NCBI RefSeq assembly: GCF_024199985.1
Contig: NZ_JANARS010000006.1
Span: 337,583 to 401,582, forward strand
DNA from: Nocardioides pinisoli
GTDB taxonomy: Bacteria > Actinomycetota > Actinomycetes > Propionibacteriales > Nocardioidaceae
Direction of reading: 5' to 3'
Length of the DNA stretch: 64,000 nt
The notes under the pieces were generated by a model. The model was not told the origin of the DNA, made no database searches, and worked only from the letters and a program-made list of their open reading frames with translations. The position numbers and the translations under genes are program-made. Positions 33,924 to 42,779 of the stretch are shown piece after piece; positions within the stretch are counted from its first letter, which is position 1; the number at the start of each line of letters is the position of its first letter.

Positions 33924-34715
33924 GTGACCGAGCTCATCGTGCCCCGACGCTTCTGCGGACCTCCCGACTCCGGCAACGGTGGCTGGACCGCCGGGGCCCT
34001 GGCGGCCCTCGACGAGGCCGACGCGCCCGAGGACCGCCGCGGCAGCTGGCCGGCCATCGAGGTGTCGCTGCGCCAGCCACCGCCACTGGACACGCCGCTC
34101 GCCGTCACGGCCGAGGGCGGCGTCACAACCGCGTCCTTCGGCGGGGCGCCGGTCGCGACGGCGCAGCGCGTCGAGCGCGAGATCGCCGACGTCGACCCGG
34201 TCGCCCCGGGGGCCGCCGCGGCAGCCACCTCGTCGTACCCCGGCCACACCTTCCACCCCTTCCCCACGTGCTTCGCCTGTGGCACGGCGCGCGAGGAGGG
34301 CGACGGGCTGCGGATCTTCCCCGGCCCGGTCGGCGAGGGCCCGGGCGGTCACCGGGTGGCGGCACCGTGGACGCCGCACCCGAGCCTCCACGAGGACTGG
34401 CACACCTACGTCGACGAGCACCCCCGCGCCTCGGTCGCCGCCACCTGGGCCGCGCTCGACTGCATCGGGGGCTGGGCCGGCGACCTGACCGAGCGGCTCA
34501 TGGTGCTCGGCCGGATGACCGCGCGCGTCGACGACCTGCCGGTCGTCGGCGAGCCGCACGTCGTCGTCGGGGAGGGGCGCGGCCGGGACGGACGCAAGAC
34601 CTTCACCGCCTCGACGCTCTACGACGCCGACGGCCGCGTCGTGGCCACCGCCGAGCACACCTGGGTCGCCGTCGACCCGGCCCTGTTCGGTGGCCGGACC
34701 CCCACGTCGGATTGA
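33924..34715 (+). CDS. Hotdog-like (double hotdog) hypothetical protein
   Basis: A 263-residue protein without transmembrane segments. The N-terminal half contains a G-G-W-T-A-G-A-L motif, followed by SFGGAPVATAQRVEREIADV and HTFHPFPTCFACGTAREEGD. The second half has SVAATWAALDCIGGWAGDLT and ARVDDLPVVGEPHVVVGEGR ending in a strand VAVDPALFGG. This resembles acyl-CoA thioesterase-like double-hotdog proteins of actinobacteria. GTG 33924 is chosen because an earlier in-frame ATG lies inside the divergent ideR-like promoter. The function is a guess; CoA thioesterase is possible. Confidence 0.55.
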   Translation: MTELIVPRRFCGPPDSGNGGWTAGALAALDEADAPEDRRGSWPAIEVSLRQPPPLDTPLAVTAEGGVTTASFGGAPVATAQRVEREIADVDPVAPGAAAAATSSYPGHTFHPFPTCFACGTAREEGDGLRIFPGPVGEGPGGHRVAAPWTPHPSLHEDWHTYVDEHPRASVAATWAALDCIGGWAGDLTERLMVLGRMTARVDDLPVVGEPHVVVGEGRGRDGRKTFTASTLYDADGRVVATAEHTWVAVDPALFGGRTPTSD

Positions 34716-34724
34716 CCGCGCCCG

Positions 34725-34740
34725 CCTCTCATTTGAGAGG
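34725..34740. promoter_or_regulatory. Palindrome upstream of the GH13 gene
   Basis: CCTCTCA-TT-TGAGAGG is a 7-bp perfect dyad 8 bases before ATG 34749. It could be a regulator operator or a small hairpin masking the ribosome-binding site, because GAGAGG in the right arm is also the only Shine-Dalgarno-like sequence. No regulator is adjacent. Confidence 0.4.
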
Positions 34741-34748
34741 ATGGCGCC

Positions 34749-36341
34749 ATGGCTGATTTGAACGATCCAAAGACCTACTGGTGGCGCAACGCCGTCGTCT
34801 ACCAGGTCTACGTGCGCAGCTTCGCCGACAGCGACGGTGACGGCGTGGGTGACCTGCCCGGCATCACCTCGCGCCTGCCGCACCTCGCCGACCTCGGCGT
34901 GGACGCGCTGTGGATCACGCCGTTCTACACCTCCCCGCAGCACGACCACGGCTACGACGTCGCCGACTACCGCGACGTCGACCCGCTCTTCGGCACGCTG
35001 TCCGACGCCGACGACCTGGTCGCGCGCGCCCACGAGCTCGGCCTGCGCGTCGTGGTGGACCTCGTGCCCAACCACACCTCCGACCAGCACGAGTGGTTCC
35101 AGGCGGCCCTCGCCGCCGGGCCCGGCAGCCCGGAGCGCGCGCGCTACCTGTTCCGCGACAGCGAGGACGGCAACCCGCCCAACAACTGGGGCTCCGTCTT
35201 CGGCGGCCCGGCGTGGACCCAGGTCGACGACGGCCAGTGGTACCTCCACCTCTTCGACTCCACCCAGCCCGACCTCGACTGGCGCAACCCCGAGGTGCCG
35301 GCGATGTTCGAGGACGTCCTGCGCTTCTGGCTCGACCGCGGCGTCGACGGGTTCCGCGTCGACGTGGCGCACGGGCTCTTCAAGGAGGCCAGCCTGCGCG
35401 ACCAGGTCGTCGAGGAGGGCGAGCGCGCCTCCTCCGGCCAGGTCAACACCGACCACTCGATGGTGTCCCTGGAGCTCAAGGACGAGCCGATGTGGGACCA
35501 GCCCGAGGTGCACGACGTCTACCGGGCGTGGCACCGCGTGCTCGACGAGGCCGGACCGGACCGGATGGCCGTCGCCGAGGCCTGGACGCAGACGCCCGAG
35601 TCGATGGCGGCCTTCGTGCGGCCCGACGAGCTCGACCAGGCGTTCAACTTCGCGTGGCTCCTCGCCGACTGGTCGGCCGAGGCCTTCGCGACCGTCATCA
35701 CCGACACCCTCGCCGCGGTCGAGCCCGTGGGCGCCTCGCCGACATGGGTGCTCAGCAACCACGACGTCGTACGCCACGTGACCCGCTACGGCGGCGGCGC
35801 GCAGGGCCTGGCCCGCGGCCGTGCGGCGACGCTGGCCATGCTCGCCCTGCCCGGCTCGAGCTACCTCTACCAGGGCGAGGAGCTCGGCCTCGAGCAGGTC
35901 GACGTCGCCCCGGAGGACCGGCAGGACCCGTCCTACCTGCGCACCGGCGAGGCGGGCCGCGACGGCTGCCGCGTCCCGATCCCGTGGGGCGGCAGCGAGG
36001 CGCCGTACGCCTTCGGGCCCGGCGCCGGCCAGCCGTGGATCCCGCAGCCCGCCGAGTGGGCGTCGCTCACCGTCGAGGCCCAGACCGGCGTCGAGGGCTC
36101 GACGCTCGAGTTCTACCGCGCGGCGCTCGCCGCCCGGCGCGAGTTCGCCTGGACCGCGGGCGAGGAGGTCGAGCTGCTCGACCTCGGCACGGACGTCCTG
36201 GCATTCCGCCGCGGTCCGATCACCGTCGTGCTCAACTGCGGCGAGGCCGCGGTGGAGCTGCCGAAGGGCGAGCTGCTGCTGGCCAGCGGACCGGTCGACG
36301 ACGGCAAGCTGCCGGGCGACACCGCGGTCTGGCTGCGCTGA
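34749..36341 (+). CDS. GH13 alpha-glucosidase (oligo-1,6-glucosidase type)
   Basis: A 530-residue glycoside hydrolase of family 13. Conserved regions: DALWITPFYTSPQHDHGYDV, VVVDLVPNHTSDQHEWFQ, GVDGFRVDVAHGLFKEASLR (nucleophile Asp), MAVAEAWTQ (acid/base Glu) and WVLSNHDVVRHVTRYGG (third Asp). The exo-acting alpha-glucosidase type is suggested by QPDLDWRNPEV in the loop after strand 3. It lacks a signal peptide, so it probably acts on imported oligosaccharides. It is followed by a strong bidirectional terminator. Confidence 0.9.
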   Translation: MADLNDPKTYWWRNAVVYQVYVRSFADSDGDGVGDLPGITSRLPHLADLGVDALWITPFYTSPQHDHGYDVADYRDVDPLFGTLSDADDLVARAHELGLRVVVDLVPNHTSDQHEWFQAALAAGPGSPERARYLFRDSEDGNPPNNWGSVFGGPAWTQVDDGQWYLHLFDSTQPDLDWRNPEVPAMFEDVLRFWLDRGVDGFRVDVAHGLFKEASLRDQVVEEGERASSGQVNTDHSMVSLELKDEPMWDQPEVHDVYRAWHRVLDEAGPDRMAVAEAWTQTPESMAAFVRPDELDQAFNFAWLLADWSAEAFATVITDTLAAVEPVGASPTWVLSNHDVVRHVTRYGGGAQGLARGRAATLAMLALPGSSYLYQGEELGLEQVDVAPEDRQDPSYLRTGEAGRDGCRVPIPWGGSEAPYAFGPGAGQPWIPQPAEWASLTVEAQTGVEGSTLEFYRAALAARREFAWTAGEEVELLDLGTDVLAFRRGPITVVLNCGEAAVELPKGELLLASGPVDDGKLPGDTAVWLR

Positions 36342-36348
36342 CCCGACA

Positions 36349-36403
36349 TCTGAGGACGTCCCGGTCGTCGATCTGCCCGATCCACGTCCGGGACGTCCTC
36401 AGA
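36349..36403. terminator. Strong bidirectional terminator between GH13 and MarR genes
   Basis: Perfect 16-bp arms (36349-36364 and 36388-36403) with a 23-nt loop lie between two convergent stops (36341 and 36422). Either transcript would fold the same hairpin. Confidence 0.7.
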
Positions 36404-36421
36404 CATCCGGAGAGGGGCGGC

Positions 36422-36880
36422 TCAGTCGTCGCTGAGCGCGCGGTTGTACGCCGCCAGCTGGGCGCTGAAGCCGGCGAGCTCCTCGTCGCTCCAGTCCGCC
36501 AGCCGCCGGTCGAAGCGGTCGCTGCGACTGCGGGTCATGCGCTCGAGCCGCCGGCGTCCCTCGTCGGTGGCGTCGAGCAGGATCGCGCGACGGTCCTCGG
36601 CGGCCGGCCGGCGCTCGACCAGGCCGAGGTCGACGAGGGTCTGCACCTGCCGGCTCACCCCGCCCTTGTCCATGCCGAAGGCGTCGGACAGGTCGGCGGC
36701 GCGGAGGGGTCCGTGCTGCGCCAGGTGGGTGAGGATGAAGTACGTCATCGGGTGCAGGTCGGGGTGGACCTCGCGGGCGCGCTCGCCCATCACCCGCTTC
36801 ACCCGCCGGATCAGCGTCCCGACCTCCGCCTCGATGCGGCGCAGGTCGTCGTACCTCTGGGTCGTCACGGACGTGATCAT
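36422..36880 (-). CDS. MarR-family regulator
   Basis: A 152-residue MarR protein. Motifs: YFILTHLAQHGPLRAADLSD, FGMDKGGVSRQVQTLVDLGL and the wing ERRPAAEDRRAILLDATDEG. ATG 36880 overlaps the upstream MFS stop by four bases (ATGA), so it is cotranscribed with the exporter it presumably represses. The likely operator is the dyad 38493-38513 upstream of the MFS gene. Confidence 0.9.
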   Translation of the reverse strand: MITSVTTQRYDDLRRIEAEVGTLIRRVKRVMGERAREVHPDLHPMTYFILTHLAQHGPLRAADLSDAFGMDKGGVSRQVQTLVDLGLVERRPAAEDRRAILLDATDEGRRRLERMTRSRSDRFDRRLADWSDEELAGFSAQLAAYNRALSDD

Positions 36881-38463
36881 GCCTGCGGGGCCTCCGCAGC
36901 CAGCTCGTCCTCCCGCTTCACGGACGTGCGCAGGGGCACCTCCTTGATGAAGAGCACCGCGATGAGCGCGCCGACCGCGAACGGCAGGGCGACCAGGAAG
37001 ATGTGCCCGGTCGCGTCGCCGAAGGCGCTCTCGAAGATGACGCGCACCGGCGCCGGCAGGTCGGAGACGTCCGGGATGCTGCCGGTGTCGTGGGAGACGG
37101 CCGAGGCGTACTCCGGGTGGGTGGCGAGCAGCCGGGTCAGGCCGGACTGCACCGCGTCGGCGACCTGGTGGGCGAGGACGGCGCCGAGCGCGGCGATGCC
37201 GATCGAGCCGCCGAGGGAGCGGAAGAAGGCGACGACCGAGGAGCCGGCACCCATGTCGGAGAGCGCGATGGTGTTCTGCACGGCGAGGACGAGGTTCTGC
37301 ATCGTCGCGCCGAGGCCCAGGCCGAGGACGGCCATGAAGAGGCCGGTGCGCCACAGCGGGGTGGAGGCGTCGATCGTGGCGAGCAGGCCGATGCCGGCGA
37401 TCACGGCGACCATGCCGCCGACGAGCCAGCGCTTCCACACGCCCGTCTCGGAGATGATCCGGCCACTGACGATGCTGGAGACGAGCAGGCCGCCGACCAT
37501 GCAGATCGACATCAGGCCGGCCTCGGTGGGGCTCATGTCCTTGGCGCGCTGGAAGTAGAGGCTCAGGTAGACCGTCGAGCCGAACATCGCGACACCGATC
37601 AGGACCGACGCGATGGTCGCGAGGGTGAGGGTGCGCTCGCGGAACAGGCTCAGCGGGATCACCGGGTCGACCGCGACGTTGGCCTCGACGTGGATGGCCA
37701 GGGCGATGACGACGACGGAGGCGACGACGAGCAGGCCGCTGGTCCAGGAGATCCAGTCGAAGTTGTTGCCGCCGAGGGACATCCAGATCAGCAGGATCGA
37801 GACGCCGCCGACGAGCAGGAAGGCGCCGAGGTAGTCGATCGAGACGTCGTCCCGCCTGACCACGGGGAGGTGCAGCGTGCGCTGCAGGACGACGAAAGCG
37901 AGAGCGGCGACCGGGAGGCCGGCGAAGAAGCACCAGCGCCACCCGACGGTGTCCACCAGGACGCCGCCGACCAGCGGGCCGCTCACGGTGGCGAGGGCGA
38001 AGACCGCGCCGATGTAGCCGCTGTAGCGACCGCGCTCGCGCGGGGAGACCATCGTGGCGATGACGACCTGGACCAGCGCGGTGAGGCCGCCGACGCCGAG
38101 GCCCTGGACGACGCGGGCGCCGATGAGCACCTCCATCGACGGCGCGAAGCCGGCGATCAGGGAGCCGATCGAGAAGATCACCAGCGCGCTCTGCACGAGG
38201 GTCTTCTTGTTGAACATGTCGGCGAACTTGCCCCAGATCGGCGTGGTCGCCGTCATCGCGAGCATCGTCGCGACGACGACCCAGGTGTAGCCGGTCTGAC
38301 TGCCCTCGAGGTCGTCGACGATGGTCGGCAGCGCGTTGCTGACGATCGTGCTGGAGAGCATCGCGACGAACATCGCGAGGAGGAGGCCGCTGAGGGCCTC
38401 GAGCACCTCGCGGTGGGTCATCTCGCCGGTCTGCTCGACGGTCACGGGGGGAGCCTGGGTCAC
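36877..38463 (-). CDS. DHA2-type (EmrB/QacA) MFS drug exporter
   Basis: A 528-residue transporter with fourteen hydrophobic segments. Motif A is WGKFADMFNKKTLVQSALVI. Motif C (antiporter) is GPLVGGVLVDTVGWRWCFFA. The D1 motif LLAMFVAMLSSTIVSNALPT is standard for DHA2 proteins, which export drugs by proton antiport. GTG 38463 follows GAAGGA. It is preceded by a structured leader with a short peptide and a MarR operator, and is translationally coupled to the MarR gene. Induction by an antibiotic is likely from context. Confidence 0.93.
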   Translation of the reverse strand: MTQAPPVTVEQTGEMTHREVLEALSGLLLAMFVAMLSSTIVSNALPTIVDDLEGSQTGYTWVVVATMLAMTATTPIWGKFADMFNKKTLVQSALVIFSIGSLIAGFAPSMEVLIGARVVQGLGVGGLTALVQVVIATMVSPRERGRYSGYIGAVFALATVSGPLVGGVLVDTVGWRWCFFAGLPVAALAFVVLQRTLHLPVVRRDDVSIDYLGAFLLVGGVSILLIWMSLGGNNFDWISWTSGLLVVASVVVIALAIHVEANVAVDPVIPLSLFRERTLTLATIASVLIGVAMFGSTVYLSLYFQRAKDMSPTEAGLMSICMVGGLLVSSIVSGRIISETGVWKRWLVGGMVAVIAGIGLLATIDASTPLWRTGLFMAVLGLGLGATMQNLVLAVQNTIALSDMGAGSSVVAFFRSLGGSIGIAALGAVLAHQVADAVQSGLTRLLATHPEYASAVSHDTGSIPDVSDLPAPVRVIFESAFGDATGHIFLVALPFAVGALIAVLFIKEVPLRTSVKREDELAAEAPQA

Positions 38464-38492
38464 TGCAGTCCTTCGATCGGTTGTCTTTCGCG

Positions 38493-38513
38493 ATAGTTGC
38501 TCACCACAACCAT
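38493..38513. promoter_or_regulatory. Candidate MarR operator
   Basis: ATAGTTG-(7 nt)-CAACCAT is a near-symmetric dyad 30 bases upstream of the MFS start. MarR proteins bind such dyads with arms one turn apart. Position and the coupled marR gene support it; the last arm has a single mismatch. Confidence 0.45.
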
Positions 38514-38756
38514 AGGGGCGCACCGGTTGTTCCGCCATGCGAGGCGACGAGACCTGGGACACAGCACGGACGACGTCGGCGGCCGGGGCGTACGCATGCG
38601 CGCCGGTCGGCACGACGCGGGCCGAAGGGCCCCGGAAATGCAGCGACCCGCAGGCCTGCTGCCCCTCGGAGAGGGGCCCCGGCGGATGACACCGGGAGCC
38701 TGCGGGTCGGGTGGCTGCAGTGGATTCGCCGGCAGCTGTCGGCGGACCGGGCTGCC

Positions 38757-38795
38757 TTAGCGGGCAGCCACCTCACTCATCCGAAAAGAACTCAT
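38757..38795 (-). CDS. 12-residue leader peptide MSSFRMSEVAAR
   Basis: A 13-codon reading frame with ATG 38795 and TAA 38759-38757. Upstream is AGAAGGGAGGTGATCC (38816-38801), which matches the 16S rRNA 3' end complement at 15 of 16 bases. That is much stronger than any other ribosome-binding site in the window. The core GGAGG is 11-12 bases from the ATG, and a second GAGGA touches the ATG. The stop codon lies in the loop between two alternative helices. The peptide is too short to work as a protein. It may be sensed by ribosome stalling; this is inference. Confidence 0.55.
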   Translation of the reverse strand: MSSFRMSEVAAR

Positions 38796-38826
38796 TCCTC
38801 GGATCACCTCCCTTCTGTGTGCGACC

Positions 38827-38855
38827 ACCGTACGTCGATGGGTGGAGCCGCTCAA
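38827..38855 (-). promoter_or_regulatory. Sigma-A-type promoter of the MFS-MarR leader
   Basis: On the minus strand TTGAGC (38855-38850) and TACGGT (38832-38827) are separated by exactly 17 bases. A transcription start near 38820 would place the leader peptide start about 25 bases downstream. Confidence 0.5.
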
Positions 38856-38879
38856 CGGATTAAGCACCCTCACCCGCGA

Positions 38880-39005
38880 GGTGGCGGCACATCGCAGGTC
38901 AGAACGTCTGGCGCGTGCGATGTGCCGCCACCCTCCAAGCACCTCGTCCGCGGGGTGGCGGCACATCGCACCGCGAGGCGCCGCCCGGCTGCAACCTGCC
39001 GCCAC
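38880..39005. repeat. GGTGGCGGCACATC inverted-repeat family, locus 1
   Basis: Perfect 17-bp arms GGTGGCGGCACATCGCA (38880-38896) and TGCGATGTGCCGCCACC (38916-38932) around 19 nt, a third copy at 38954-38970 and a partial one near 38993-39005. The same core occurs at 52696-53002. It fills the space between the leader promoter and the ABC operon end at 39048. No gene is seen in it. Together with the leader it accounts for the 38464-39047 gap. Confidence 0.8.
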
Positions 39006-39047
39006 CCGGTCGGGCCTCGGCGAGCGGGACCGGCGCGTACGCCGACC

Positions 39048-41042
39048 TCAGCCAGCGACGACGTCCTCGACGGCCGCCTCGAACTGCGAGCGGTAGAGCC
39101 GGGCGTAGGCACCGTCGGCGGCGAGCAGCTGCTCGTGCGAGCCCTGCTCGACGATCGAGCCGTCCTCCATGACCAGGATCAGGTCGGCGTCGCGGATCGT
39201 CGAGAGCCGGTGGGCGATCACGAACGACGTACGGTCCGAGCGCAGCGCCGCCATCGCCTGCTGCAGCAGCAGCTCGGTGCGGGTGTCGACCGAGGAGGTG
39301 GCCTCGTCGAGGATCAGCAGCGCCGGGTCGGACAGGAAGGCCCGCGCGATGGTGACCAGCTGCCGCTCGCCCGCCGACAGGTTGGAGCCGTCCTCGTCGA
39401 TGACCGTGTCGTAGCCGTCGGGCAGCGAGTGCACGAAGCGGTCGACGAAGGTCGCGCGGGCCGCCTCGAGGATCTCGTCCTCGGTCGCGTCGGGCCGGCC
39501 GTAGGCGATGTTGTCGCGGATGGTGCCGGCGAAGAGCCAGGTGTCCTGCAGCACCATCCCGATCCTGCCGCGCAGCATGCAGCGCGGGATCGAGGTGATG
39601 TCGACGCCGTCGATGAGGATACGCCCGGACTGCGGGTCGTAGAAGCGCATCACCAGGTTGACCATCGTGGTCTTGCCGGCACCCGTCGGCCCGACGATCG
39701 CGACGGTGTGGCCCGGCTCGGCGACGAGCGAGAGGTGCTCGATGAGCGGCCGCTCGGGGTCGTAGGAGAACGACACGTCCTCGAACCGCACCTCGCCCCG
39801 CGCGTGTGCCGGATCGGCCGGGCTCCCGGTCGCCTCCTGCGACTCCTCCTCGGCGTCGAGCAGCTCGAAGACCCGCTCCGCCGACGCGACGCCCGACTGG
39901 AGCAGGTTGAGCATCGAGGCGACCTGCGTCAGCGGCTGGGTGAACTGGCGGGAGTACTGGATGAACGCCTGCACGTCGCCGAGCGACATGGTGCCGCTCG
40001 CGACCCGCAGTCCGCCGAGGACGGCGATGACGACGTAGTTGAGGTTGCCGACGAACATCATGATCGGCATGATCAGCCCGCTCACGAACTGGGCGCCGTA
40101 CGACGCCTCGTAGAGCTCGTCGTTCTGCTCGGCGAACACCCGCTCGGCCTCGCCCTGCCGGCCGAAGACCTTGACGATGGCGTGGCCGGAGAAGGTCTCC
40201 TCGATGTGCGCGTTGAGCGTGCCGGTGCGGCGCCACTGCTGGATGAACAGGCCCTGCGAGCGCTTCATCACCGCGCCGGCGACGAGCATCGAGATCGGCA
40301 CCGAGACCAGCGCGACCATCGCGAGCAGCGGCGAGATCCAGAACATCATCGTCAGCACCGCGACGACGGTGAGCAGCGAGGTGAGCATCTGGCTCATCGT
40401 CTGCTGGAGCGTCTGGCTGATGTTGTCGATGTCGTTGGTGACGCGGCTCAGCAGCTCACCGCGCGGCTGCTTGTCGAAGTAGCCCAGCGGCAGCCGGTGC
40501 ACCTTGTCCTCGACCTCGGAGCGCATCCGCAGGACCGTGCCCTGCACGACGTCGTTGAGCAGGTAGCCGCCCAGCCACGCCAGCAGCGACGCGGCGACGT
40601 AGACCGCGAGGACGACGAGCAGCACGTCCGCGACGGCCGAGAAGTCCACGCCGTCGGTCAGGTCCATCGACGCGAGCATGTCGGCCCGGTCGTCCTCACC
40701 CTGCGCGCGCAGGGCCTCGACCGCCTGCTCCTGCGTCGCCCCGGAGGCGAGCACGTCCTTGCCGATCAGCCCGGCGAAGACGAGGTCGGTCGCGCGGCCG
40801 AGGATCCAGGGGCCGACCGCCGTCGCGATGACGCTGAGCACGGTCAGCGCCAGGACGGCGTACGCCTTGTGGCGCTCGGGGTGCAGCCGGGCGAGCAACC
40901 GCTTGAGCGAGGGCCAGAACGTGTCGGCCTTCTGGCCGATCATGCCGCCGCCCATCGGGCCGCGCCCCGGGCCGGGGCCGGACTGGACCCGCTCGGTCTC
41001 CTTCAGCTGCCCGGCCTTGGCGGGTGATGTCTGCGTGGTCAT
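39048..41042 (-). CDS. ABC multidrug exporter half-transporter B
   Basis: A 664-residue half-transporter. A disordered Gly/Pro N-terminus is followed by six hydrophobic segments (e.g. VLALTVLSVIATAVGPWILG), then the ATPase: Walker A GPTGAGKT, Q-loop VLQDTW, signature NLSAGERQ, Walker B ALLILDEAT and switch His IAHRLST. The signature NLSAGE deviates from LSGGQ, which is common in the second subunit of heterodimeric exporters. It follows subunit A with a 3-base gap. The two probably form a heterodimeric BmrCD/TM287-288-type pump. Confidence 0.92.
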   Translation of the reverse strand: MTTQTSPAKAGQLKETERVQSGPGPGRGPMGGGMIGQKADTFWPSLKRLLARLHPERHKAYAVLALTVLSVIATAVGPWILGRATDLVFAGLIGKDVLASGATQEQAVEALRAQGEDDRADMLASMDLTDGVDFSAVADVLLVVLAVYVAASLLAWLGGYLLNDVVQGTVLRMRSEVEDKVHRLPLGYFDKQPRGELLSRVTNDIDNISQTLQQTMSQMLTSLLTVVAVLTMMFWISPLLAMVALVSVPISMLVAGAVMKRSQGLFIQQWRRTGTLNAHIEETFSGHAIVKVFGRQGEAERVFAEQNDELYEASYGAQFVSGLIMPIMMFVGNLNYVVIAVLGGLRVASGTMSLGDVQAFIQYSRQFTQPLTQVASMLNLLQSGVASAERVFELLDAEEESQEATGSPADPAHARGEVRFEDVSFSYDPERPLIEHLSLVAEPGHTVAIVGPTGAGKTTMVNLVMRFYDPQSGRILIDGVDITSIPRCMLRGRIGMVLQDTWLFAGTIRDNIAYGRPDATEDEILEAARATFVDRFVHSLPDGYDTVIDEDGSNLSAGERQLVTIARAFLSDPALLILDEATSSVDTRTELLLQQAMAALRSDRTSFVIAHRLSTIRDADLILVMEDGSIVEQGSHEQLLAADGAYARLYRSQFEAAVEDVVAG

Positions 41043-41045
41043 GCG

Positions 41046-42779
41046 TCAGGCCACCTCCTCGGCGGTGAGCTGGGACTCGACGATCTCCCGGTAGGTCGTG
41101 CACGTCTCGAGGAGCTCGTCGTGGGTGCCGCTGCCGACGACGGCGCCGTCCTCCATCACCACGATCCGGTCGGCGTGGCGGATGGTCGCGACGCGCTGGG
41201 CCACGATCACCACCGTCGAGTCACGGGTCACGGGCCTGAGCGCCGCGCGCAGGCGGGCGTCGGTGGTGAGGTCGAGGGCCGAGAACGAGTCGTCGAACAG
41301 GTAGATCTCGGGCCGGCGGACGACGGCGCGCGCGATCGCCATCCGCTGGCGCTGGCCGCCGCTGAGGCTGCTGCCGCCCTGGGCCACCTCGGACTGCAGA
41401 CCGTCGGGCATCGCCTCGACGAAGTCACGCGCCTGGGCGATCTCGAGCGCCGCCCACATCTCCTCCTCGGTGGCGTCGGGCTTGCCGTAGCGCAGGTTGT
41501 CGGCGATGGTCCCGCGGAAGAGGAACGCCTTCTGCGGCACCAGCCCGAGCCGCGACCAGAGCGCCTCCGGGGCGAGGTGGCGTACGTCGATCCCGCCCAC
41601 GCGCACCGCTCCCCCGGTCGCGTCGAACAGGCGCGGCACCAGGTTGACCAGCGTCGACTTGCCGGCACCGGTCGACCCGACGATCGCCACCGTCTCCCCC
41701 GGCCGGGCGGTCATGGTGACCTCGCGAAGCACGGGCTCGTCGGCACCGGGGTAGGCGAAGGTCACGGCGTCCAGCTCGAGGGTGAGCCGCTCGGGCAGCG
41801 TGGTGACCGGGTCGGCCGGCGGCACCACGGACGACTCGGTGTCGAGGACCTCGGTGATCCGGTCGGCGCACACGGCCGCGCGCGGCACCATCATCAGCAT
41901 GAACATCGCCATCATCACCGACATGACGATCTGCATCAGGTAGGAGATGTAGGCGGTGAGGGCGCCGACCTCCATGTGGCCGTCCTCGACGCGGTGCCCG
42001 CCGAACCACAGCACCCCGACGGTCGCGACGTTGGCCACGATCATCACGGTCGGGAACATCGCGGCCTGCCAGCGGCCGGCGCGGATCGCGACGTCGGTGA
42101 GCTGGGCGTTGGCGTCGGCGAACCGGGCGGTCTCGTGCTCCTCGCGCACGAACGCGCGCACCACGCGTACGCCGGTGATCTGCTCGCGCAGGAGCCGGTT
42201 GACCTCGTCGATGCGCTCCTGCATCAGCCGGAAGCTGGGCACCATCTGGCGCACGATGAGGCCGATCGAGACGCCGAGGACCGGGACGACCGCGAGCACC
42301 AGCCAGGACAGGCCGACGTCCTCGCGGGCGGCCATGATGATGCCGCCGACCATCATGATCGGGGCCGCGACCATGAGCGTGCCGCCCATCAGCACGAGCA
42401 TCTGCACCTGCTGCACGTCGTTGGTCTCGCGGGTGATCAGCGACGGGGCGCCGAAGTGCTGGACCTCGCGCGCCGAGAAGGACCCGACCCGCCGGAAGAT
42501 CGCGGCCCGGAGGTCACGGCCGAAGCCCATCGCGTTGCGCGCGGAGAACCACACGGCCGCGATCGAGCAGACGACCTGCACGAGCGAGACGGCGAGCATC
42601 AGCCCGCCGTGGCGCACGATGTAGCCGGTGTCGCCGGTGACCACGCCCTTGTCGATGATGTCGGCGTTGAGGCTCGGCAGGTAGAGCGCGGCCATCGTGC
42701 CGACGAACTGCAGCGCGACGACGGCGGCCAGCGGGGCGGCGTACGGCCGGAGGTAGGTGCGGACGAGCCGGAGGAGCAT
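41046..42779 (-). CDS. ABC multidrug exporter half-transporter A
   Basis: A 577-residue half-transporter. Membrane helices start at LRPYAAPLAAVVALQFVGTM. The ATPase has Walker A GSTGAGKS, the signature SSLSGGQRQRM, Walker B IYLFDDSFSALD and, in place of the switch His, VIVAQRVATI. The Walker B ends in Asp rather than Glu (FDD), which marks a degenerate site. That is normal for one subunit of heterodimeric exporters. ATG 42779 overlaps the TetR stop by one base, so the three genes form one operon. Confidence 0.92.
   Translation of the reverse strand: MLLRLVRTYLRPYAAPLAAVVALQFVGTMAALYLPSLNADIIDKGVVTGDTGYIVRHGGLMLAVSLVQVVCSIAAVWFSARNAMGFGRDLRAAIFRRVGSFSAREVQHFGAPSLITRETNDVQQVQMLVLMGGTLMVAAPIMMVGGIIMAAREDVGLSWLVLAVVPVLGVSIGLIVRQMVPSFRLMQERIDEVNRLLREQITGVRVVRAFVREEHETARFADANAQLTDVAIRAGRWQAAMFPTVMIVANVATVGVLWFGGHRVEDGHMEVGALTAYISYLMQIVMSVMMAMFMLMMVPRAAVCADRITEVLDTESSVVPPADPVTTLPERLTLELDAVTFAYPGADEPVLREVTMTARPGETVAIVGSTGAGKSTLVNLVPRLFDATGGAVRVGGIDVRHLAPEALWSRLGLVPQKAFLFRGTIADNLRYGKPDATEEEMWAALEIAQARDFVEAMPDGLQSEVAQGGSSLSGGQRQRMAIARAVVRRPEIYLFDDSFSALDLTTDARLRAALRPVTRDSTVVIVAQRVATIRHADRIVVMEDGAVVGSGTHDELLETCTTYREIVESQLTAEEVA

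Larger units (their letters stand above)
38464..38820 (-). ncRNA. Structured leader RNA of the MFS-MarR operon (putative attenuator)
   Basis: A leader of about 350 nt. From the promoter at 38827-38855 it reads a 12-codon peptide (38757-38795), then helices. GGTGGCTGC/GCAGCCACC pairs 38764-38772 with 38710-38718, overlapping the peptide's last codons. An alternative pairing GGCAGCC/GGCTGCC (38763-38769 with 38750-38756) uses the same strand and encloses the stop codon. A long helix (38644-38655 with 38698-38709, 12 perfect pairs) and an inner CCCCTC-GGA-GAGGGG hairpin follow. Mutually exclusive helices over a short peptide are the hallmark of ribosome-controlled attenuation. The signal is unknown. 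Confidence 0.55.

Noticed and set aside
33867..35777. 636-codon minus-strand frame over the hotdog-like and GH13 genes
   Set aside because: It is antisense to genes with recognisable motifs and contains no domain of its own.
38801..38816. 16S rRNA 3' end
   Set aside because: The + strand resembles the anti-Shine-Dalgarno tail, but no rRNA sequence surrounds it. On the minus strand it is a strong ribosome-binding site for the leader peptide.
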